From Fidelibacterota bacterium (GTDB taxonomy: Bacteria; Fidelibacterota; JAANXI01): a stretch of 8,853 nucleotides of DNA. A program made the position numbers and the translations under genes. Below are positions 7,468 to 8,853 of this stretch, one piece after another. The stretch covers positions 1-8,853 of the forward strand of contig JAANXI010000051.1 in NCBI GenBank assembly GCA_018263365.1. Reading direction: 5' to 3'. The notes below the pieces were generated by a model. That model was given only the letters and a program-made list of their open reading frames with translations, did not search any database and had not been told where the DNA came from. How positions within the stretch are numbered: the first letter of the stretch is position 1; the number at the start of each line of letters is the position of its first letter.

Positions 7468-7926
7468 TTATCCCTCCGACTCAGGTTGAAATGAGACCTG
7501 ACGAGATCCTGCTATCTTCTGTTTTATCAGGAAGTCCAGGGAATATTTCCCGCCTCCCAGGATACCTGCGGCGCCTGCCAGCGTCAGGTAGGTGAGCGCT
7601 TTCTCTTTTCCGCTGAACGGATCATCTCCGTGCCGGATAAAGGCCGCCACGAACATTGTCCCAACCAGGAATACAGCTGCAATCCGGGTTCCAAGGCCAA
7701 AGACCAGCATCCATCCGCCGACGAATTCCGAGAGAGCTGCCACCCATCCGAAGAACGCCGGAAAGGGGAATCCCATATTCCCGATGCTCTCGATGAATCT
7801 TACCATATTCCCGAGGAATATTTTGCGATAGCCGTGGGTCATGATTCCAAGTCCGGTGAGGACGCGCAGCCAGAGTATTGCTAAATCGACTTTGTTCTTT
7901 TTTAGATAATGGAAAATCCTGCTCAT
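7468..7926 (-). CDS. DoxX family membrane protein
   Basis: 152 residues from ATG 7926, with GGAG seven bases upstream. Four predicted membrane helices at about 14-32, 57-76, 80-98 and 111-128 fit the DoxX fold. Conserved features of the family are visible: an early HGYRK (31-35) after helix 1, SEFVGG (66-71), GLGTR (77-81) opening helix 3, and a short polar loop RHGDDPF before helix 4. DoxX proteins are inner-membrane proteins loosely linked to redox and thiol-stress functions in some bacteria and to quinol oxidation in archaea; the substrate here cannot be told. The gene appears to stand alone: a different promoter drives the next unit, and upstream its leader is interrupted 24 bp from the start codon by a dispersed repeat, which must therefore contain or have displaced its promoter. 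Confidence 0.88.
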   Translation of the reverse strand: MSRIFHYLKKNKVDLAILWLRVLTGLGIMTHGYRKIFLGNMVRFIESIGNMGFPFPAFFGWVAALSEFVGGWMLVFGLGTRIAAVFLVGTMFVAAFIRHGDDPFSGKEKALTYLTLAGAAGILGGGKYSLDFLIKQKIAGSRQVSFQPESEG

Positions 7927-7950
7927 TAAACAACTCCGAATTTCACTTTT

Positions 7951-8113
7951 ACCTAAATTGAGTGATTGTTGTGGATGAAATGTGCCAAGATGTTGAGATG
8001 AAAAGGTTTCGCGAAACCGGAGGCATACCCGGAGGGGCTGTCGAGGATTTCCGCGGTGCCTTAGCGCTCAACAGATTGGTGCAGATCGCCATATAAAATC
8101 GCTCAATTTAGGT
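7951..8113. repeat. Left copy of a ~163-bp repeat with 16-bp terminal inverted repeats (MITE/REPIN-like)
   Basis: Starts with acctaaattgagtgat (7951-7966) and ends with atcgctcaatttaggt (8098-8113); the two ends are inverted repeats with one mismatch. The first ~112 bp match the copy at 8742 with about ten differences, including two single-base indels. It contains a perfect palindrome GGTTTCGCGAAACC at 8005-8018; in the other copy the GGTTT and AAACC arms are kept while the loop differs, so the hairpin appears conserved. A short frame beginning ATGAAAAGG is not kept in the second copy, so the repeat is most likely non-coding. Its right end overlaps the last codons and stop of the transposase gene. 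Confidence 0.85.
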
Positions 8114-8729
8114 CAAAAGTATAATCATCCCCGGGCGGCAACGCAATCTTCTGGTGCGATTCAATGAATTTTGCGCTCCCTCCAAAGATGTGGAATACAG
8201 AATCGCAATTCAGGCGGGTTGAGTCGTCGGAGATATATCTTTGATACGAAGAATACGGATACTCCGCAAAATCTGTTGCAGCAATATGAAATTGCGGATT
8301 CCAATGGATGTATTGGATAACGTTTTTTAAATAATTTCGATGGTCAATTCGTTTTCTTTTGAACGGCTTTTCAAAGAGGCTGCCGGTTCTCTCATAGTTT
8401 TTGTTGATATACTGCGCATGGGAGTTGAAGAGGTGGGAAAGTTGCCTGGATACAGTCAAATGATGGACCCTTTCAGGGTCTCGACCCCTGAAAGGGTCTT
8501 TAGCTATTAGGGTTCTACGCTCGCCCTCCGTCCGAACTTTGACAAGTAAATGAAAATGATTTCCCATCAGACAATAAGCGTATGTATCCAGAGCTGGATA
8601 GCAATACTGAATATACTTTTTCAGAAACCGCTGATAATCTTCCTCATCGTAGAATATTACTTCACCGTTATTGCCGCGATTGTAGATGTGGTAAAAATTC
8701 CCTTCTTCCAGCGGAATCGGCTTAGTCAT
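8103..8729 (-). CDS. REP-associated tyrosine transposase (RAYT, Y1/HUH, IS200-like)
   Basis: 208 residues from ATG 8729. The fold is the single-domain Y1 transposase: NFYHIYNRG near the N-terminus, metal-binding HUH motif H58-F59-H60 in NHFHLLV, conserved FNSHAQYINK and RTGSLFEKPFKRK (114-126), and the probable catalytic tyrosine Y140 in QYIHWNP. All key residues are present, so it may be active. RAYTs nick and join single-stranded DNA at short hairpin (REP) repeats, usually as domesticated single-copy genes that mobilise those repeats. This gene lies exactly between two copies of a repeat: its last codons and TGA stop come from the left repeat's terminal inverted repeat, and the right repeat starts 12 bp before its ATG. 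Residues 78-88 (DPFRGRDPERV) are encoded by a perfect palindrome in the variable linker after the HUH motif. Ribosome site is weak. Confidence 0.92.
   Translation of the reverse strand: MTKPIPLEEGNFYHIYNRGNNGEVIFYDEEDYQRFLKKYIQYCYPALDTYAYCLMGNHFHLLVKVRTEGERRTLIAKDPFRGRDPERVHHLTVSRQLSHLFNSHAQYINKNYERTGSLFEKPFKRKRIDHRNYLKNVIQYIHWNPQFHIAATDFAEYPYSSYQRYISDDSTRLNCDSVFHIFGGSAKFIESHQKIALPPGDDYTFDLN
8466..8498. repeat. Perfect palindrome inside the transposase gene
   Basis: Arms GACCCTTTCAGGG (8466-8478) and CCCTGAAAGGGTC (8486-8498) are perfectly complementary over 13 bp with a 7-base loop. It lies in frame within the RAYT gene and encodes residues 78-88. It has the size and shape of a REP-type hairpin, which could be a substrate of the encoded transposase. 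Confidence 0.85.
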
Positions 8730-8741
8730 ATAACTACACCA

Positions 8742-8853
8742 ACCTAAATTGAGCGATTGTTGTGGATGAGATGTGCCAAGATGTTGAGATGAAAAGGGTT
8801 TTGGGAAACCGAAGGCATACCCGGAGGGTCTGTCGAGGATTTCACGGAGCCTT
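8742..8853. repeat. Right copy of the ~163-bp repeat (cut by the window edge)
   Basis: Begins acctaaattgagcgat, a perfect inverted match to the end of the left copy at 8098-8113. It runs in the same orientation as the left copy to the window end (112 bp, about 90 percent identical). The hairpin arms GGTTT (8797-8801) and AAACC (8806-8810) are kept. It lies just upstream of the transposase start and so must supply, or sit within, its promoter region. If complete it should end about 50 bp beyond the window. Confidence 0.8.

Noticed and set aside
8000..8094. A short plus-strand frame starting ATGAAAAGG inside the left repeat.
   Set aside because: An indel in the second copy of the repeat destroys the frame, so it is unlikely to be translated.

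Overview
All genes that can be supported in this window lie on the minus strand, so transcription runs from high to low coordinates. The organism is a diderm (Gram-negative-type) bacterium: there is a predicted outer-membrane barrel fused to an exported peptidase, plus two LPP20-type envelope proteins. Several genes carry strong Shine-Dalgarno sites (AGGAGG-like at 4067, 6867 and 7322), which argues against a typical Bacteroidota genome. Gene content would fit a less-studied relative in the Fibrobacterota-Chlorobiota-Bacteroidota neighbourhood (for example Calditrichota, Marinimicrobia or KSB1-like), but this placement is inference from gene style only.

Layout, in the direction of transcription (right to left). 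(1) 7951-8853: a mobile locus. A full-length Y1/HUH REP-associated transposase (RAYT) sits between two copies, in the same orientation, of a repeat. The left copy is about 163 bp and bounded by 16-bp inverted repeats; the right copy is cut by the window edge. (2) 7468-7926: a DoxX-family membrane protein, with the repeat beginning only 24 bp upstream of its start codon. (3) 6579-7407: a compact two-gene unit with a visible sigma70-type promoter, a GTG-started exported protein of unknown function, a DUF350-type small membrane protein, and a strong hairpin terminator. (4) 4305-6405: obg (ribosome-associated GTPase) and dprA (ssDNA-binding competence/recombination protein), overlapping at obg stop/dprA start. 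(5) 2691-4067: two LPP20-domain envelope proteins, the second carrying two copies of the domain. (6) 1-2612: an M1-family zinc aminopeptidase with a signal peptide and a long C-terminal part that looks like an outer-membrane beta-barrel; its 3' end lies outside the window.

The housekeeping centre (obg-dprA) is ordinary. The parts that deserve attention are the RAYT locus (repeat ends that supply the transposase stop codon, and a perfect 13-bp-arm palindrome in frame inside the transposase gene), the peptidase-barrel fusion, and the duplicated LPP20 protein. I see no CRISPR array, tRNA, rRNA or prophage. No obvious new defence or biosynthetic system is present.
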